A stretch of 21,040 nt of DNA, from assembly GCA_026001225.1 (NCBI GenBank), contig BNZQ01000032.1, positions 1 to 21,040 on the forward strand, read 5' to 3'. Numbering within the stretch: the first letter of the stretch is position 1; every line of letters starts with the position of its first letter. The notes under the pieces were generated by a model. It saw only the letters and a list, made by a program, of their open reading frames with translations. It was not told where the DNA came from and searched no databases. Positions 20,975 through 21,040 of this stretch are shown here, one piece after another. Both the position numbers and the translations under genes were made by a program. Origin of the DNA: Clostridia bacterium. Lineage in GTDB: Bacteria > Bacillota > Clostridia > Christensenellales > DUVY01.

Positions 20975-21040
20975 TACAATAGTGTTGAAGAGGCACAAAA
21001 AGTATCAAAGGAGGGACCTAACGTGGGTCAAGAAGATTGT
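20975..21040 (+). CDS. Start of an unidentified plus-strand gene, cut by the window end
   Basis: TACAAT (20975-20980) with an upstream TG gives an extended -10 (TGG-TACAAT). AAAGGAGG (21007-21014) precedes GTG at 21023, then codons for G-Q-E-D-C to the edge. Only six codons are visible, so no function can be assigned. The coordinates include the promoter; coding begins at 21023. The edge may fall in a multicopy element, since both window ends look like contig breaks (inference). Confidence 0.45.

Overview
The window looks like a contig from an uncultured Firmicutes genome, most likely class Clostridia. Evidence: strong AGGAGG-type ribosome binding sites, TTGACA/TATAAT promoters, CotF-type coat proteins, the ruvX-DUF1292 pair, a clostridial-style HisRS, and HslUV with a short HslV propeptide. 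Most genes are GC-rich. The Nudix gene and the IS remnants are visibly AT-richer. There are no rRNA genes, tRNA genes or CRISPR arrays.

Layout. 1-2092 (+): a potassium uptake pair, TrkH/KtrB (5' end lost in a chimeric junction) and the RCK protein KtrA. 2154-2627 (+): an AT-rich Nudix hydrolase. 2765-3931 (-): a YqhD/BDH-type alcohol dehydrogenase with a promoter so close that its mRNA should be almost leaderless. 4009-5067: a decayed IS1-family element (about 780 bp) abutting a 225-bp MITE-like relative. 5225-6622 (-): pgi. 6705-10364 (-): a giant secreted, membrane-anchored Ig-like repeat protein with a textbook promoter and three 10-bp-phased direct repeats just upstream of its -35. 10556-11655 (+): a tiny basic ORF, a ferritin-like/coat-like small protein, a CotF-like protein and a two-helix membrane protein. 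11711-12585 (-): DUF1292 protein and RuvX. 12737-12919 (+): a YtxH-like small protein. 13051-20747 (-): a long co-directional block, in transcription order hslV, hslU, hisS, rseC-like, trxA, glyA, iscS, iscU. This covers protein quality control, translation, redox/thiol chemistry, one-carbon metabolism and Fe-S assembly. At 21023 (+) an unidentified gene starts and runs off the end.

The most interesting signal is not a gene. Two intergenic elements of about 125 bp (10877-11000, read on -, and 20093-20220, read on +) share the outer palindrome TTTAACGrCATA, a nested stem, and a central hairpin set in a GGGA...GACCGAG frame with tandem G-A mismatches. Their stems differ by paired, compensating changes, as expected of a conserved structured RNA or a fold-back mobile element. 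Each sits at the stop codon of the upstream gene with its core strand antisense to that gene. Other spacers hold a second kind of fold-back repeat built from short tandem words (12934-13043, 14954-15066, 18511-18636), and hslU ends inside a perfect 20-bp-arm palindrome.

Other oddities: a 36-residue tandem duplication in the HisRS anticodon-binding domain, a natural Cys/His tail on the DUF1292 protein, a pgi promoter that appears to overlap the upstream terminator, and a 109-bp inverted copy of the ktrA start at the left edge that is probably an assembly or amplification chimera.
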